A stretch of DNA of 6,124 nucleotides from JBGTHB01 sp041746415. GTDB taxonomy: Bacteria > Pseudomonadota > Gammaproteobacteria > Coxiellales > Coxiellaceae. This document shows positions 5,135 through 6,124 of the stretch, one piece after another. Under the pieces are notes generated by a model, which worked only from the letters and a program-made list of their open reading frames with translations, did not search any database and had not been told where the DNA came from. Positions within the stretch are counted from its first letter, which is position 1; each line of letters starts with the position of its first letter. A program made the translations under genes and the position numbers. The DNA is taken from contig JBGTHB010000180.1 of assembly GCA_041746415.1 (NCBI GenBank), forward strand, positions 1-6,124, read 5' to 3'.

Positions 5135-6124
5135 TTAAGCCCTCTCCAGTAACATCGCGCCACCTTGGCCGCCACCAATACAAATTGTAGCAACGCCACG
5201 TTGCGCTTGTTTACGCTTTAATATATGTGCTAAATGCAGAGTAATCCTAGCGCCGCTTGCGCCCACAGGATGACCTAATGCAATTGCACCACCATCTATA
5301 TTCAATTTATCTTCGTTTAAAGTGCCGAAAGCTTTATCCAAACCCAAATGTTTTTTGCAAAATTCATCGCTTTCCCACGCACGCGTGCAAGCAATCACTT
5401 GTGCCGCAAACGCTTCGTTGATTTCCCAATAATCTATATCATCTAAGGTTAAATTATTGCGCATTAACATGGGAGTGGCAGCATAAACCGGTCCCAACCC
5501 CATCACTTCTGGTGCTAGTGCGCCCCAGTTCACATCCACAATTCGTGCCAACGGTTCAAGTTGATATTTTTGCACGGCTTGCTCAGACGCCATAATTAGC
5601 ATCGCAGCACCATCCGTCACTTGGGAACTGTTGCCTGCTGTCACCAAACCATATTTATCAAACATGGGTTTTAATTTTGCTAATTGCGCAAGTGACGTAT
5701 CGCCACGCACACCAGTATCCGAATCAAAAAATTTACCTTTATCGTCATACACAGGGATGACTTCATTAAGATCATGATGCTCATTCGCGAACGAAACTCG
5801 TTGATGACTGCGTAGCGCAAACTCATCCATCTCTTCACGTGTAATGTGAAATTGATCGGCTAAAATTTCTGCTGTTTGTCCCATACTCAAACCACATAAT
5901 GGGTCTGACAAACCATGAATTAACGCAATGATAGGTGCTAAATATCTCAAACGAAACTGCATCAATGCCGATACTTTTTGATTAAACGCTTTTGCTTGAC
6001 GCCACTGCGTTAACCAATCCACCATCTTAGGACGAAAAATCAGCGGCGCACGTGACATCGCTTCAGTACCGCCCGCTAATACAATATCAGCGCGTCCCAG
6101 TTGAATATCTTTTAATGCGCTATC
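5135..6124 (-). CDS. fadI: Acetyl-CoA C-acyltransferase (3-ketoacyl-CoA thiolase), FadI type, 5' end missing
   Basis: The frame runs from the window edge to TAA at 5137-5135, giving the last 329 residues; about 100 N-terminal residues, including the nucleophilic Cys, lie outside. An internal ATG at 6058 is not the start: the 22 residues before it include LGRADIVLAGGTEA, standard thiolase sequence. Thiolases cleave 3-ketoacyl-CoA with CoA to acetyl-CoA and a shortened acyl-CoA. Visible motifs are NEAFA (5419-5405), GHPVGASGAR (5275-5246) with catalytic His, and CIGGGQGG (from 5182) with the second catalytic Cys. A loop of about 45 residues before MGQTAE, and an insert between NEAFA and the GHP motif, are shared with E. 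coli FadI and the mitochondrial trifunctional beta subunit rather than FadA or AtoB, which supports the FadI-type call. The stop is two bases from the ATG of the alpha subunit, whose ribosome site lies in the last thiolase codons, so the two are translationally coupled partners of one complex. The promoter is outside the window. Confidence 0.93.
   Translation of the reverse strand, partial: DSALKDIQLGRADIVLAGGTEAMSRAPLIFRPKMVDWLTQWRQAKAFNQKVSALMQFRLRYLAPIIALIHGLSDPLCGLSMGQTAEILADQFHITREEMDEFALRSHQRVSFANEHHDLNEVIPVYDDKGKFFDSDTGVRGDTSLAQLAKLKPMFDKYGLVTAGNSSQVTDGAAMLIMASEQAVQKYQLEPLARIVDVNWGALAPEVMGLGPVYAATPMLMRNNLTLDDIDYWEINEAFAAQVIACTRAWESDEFCKKHLGLDKAFGTLNEDKLNIDGGAIALGHPVGASGARITLHLAHILKRKQAQRGVATICIGGGQGGAMLLERA
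5141..5147 (-). promoter_or_regulatory. Ribosome binding site of the fad alpha subunit inside the thiolase gene
   Basis: The minus strand reads GGAGAGG, eight bases before the ATG at 5132-5130. It is formed by the penultimate Glu-Arg codons of the thiolase. This fixes the alpha-subunit start and suggests that thiolase translation feeds directly into alpha-subunit translation, suiting subunits of one complex. Confidence 0.7.

Noticed and set aside
5133..5183. A longer N-terminus for the fad alpha subunit starting at 5183
   Set aside because: The extra 17 residues (MYWWRPRW onward) are read from the out-of-phase end of the thiolase, show no family similarity, and the GGAGAGG site points to the ATG at 5132.
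1..6124. A new defence, toxin-antitoxin, mobile or RNA-based system
   Set aside because: All but one of the genes fall in known housekeeping or enzyme families; there are no repeats in arrays, transposase, integrase or structured non-coding RNA, and no gap longer than about 75 bp to hold one.

Overview
The window reads as chromosomal core-type DNA from a moderately AT-rich gammaproteobacterium (roughly 40-45% G+C by eye). A lineage near Legionella/Coxiella or similar is plausible from the gene types, but this is only an inference from family resemblance. No mobile elements, phage genes, CRISPR, rRNA or tRNA were seen. Coding density is very high: the longest non-coding stretch is about 75 bp, and neighbouring genes touch or overlap at nearly every junction.

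Layout. (1) Positions 2-244, plus strand: the C-terminal end of a zf-TFIIB-type zinc-finger protein. (2) Positions 241-779, minus strand: a two-gene operon, a BolA/IbaG-family protein followed by a CGFS monothiol glutaredoxin (Grx4/GrxD type), joined by an ATGA overlap. (3) Positions 780-854: a compact divergent promoter region with overlapping -10 elements on the two strands. (4) Positions 855-2263, plus strand: fdxA, a 7Fe ferredoxin, overlapped by a CinA-type gene whose C-terminal amidase domain looks eroded. (5) Positions 2222-6124, minus strand: read in the direction of transcription, a FadI-type thiolase (cut by the window edge), a FadJ/FadB-type multifunctional beta-oxidation alpha subunit, and a six-helix membrane protein of unknown function.

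How the genes work together. The left half has an iron-sulfur theme. BolA-type proteins and CGFS glutaredoxins are established partners that share a [2Fe-2S] cluster, and the divergent gene makes a [3Fe-4S][4Fe-4S] ferredoxin. The right half is a fatty-acid beta-oxidation operon in the E. coli fadIJ order: the alpha subunit hydrates enoyl-CoA and oxidises the 3-hydroxyacyl-CoA, and the thiolase cleaves the resulting 3-ketoacyl-CoA. The membrane protein follows 34 bp behind the alpha subunit on the same strand and may be co-transcribed.

I found no convincing evidence of a new multi-gene system. The most useful leads are the CinA protein with a short amidase remnant lacking the expected active-site serine, the unidentified membrane protein behind the fad genes, and the near-symmetrical divergent promoter.
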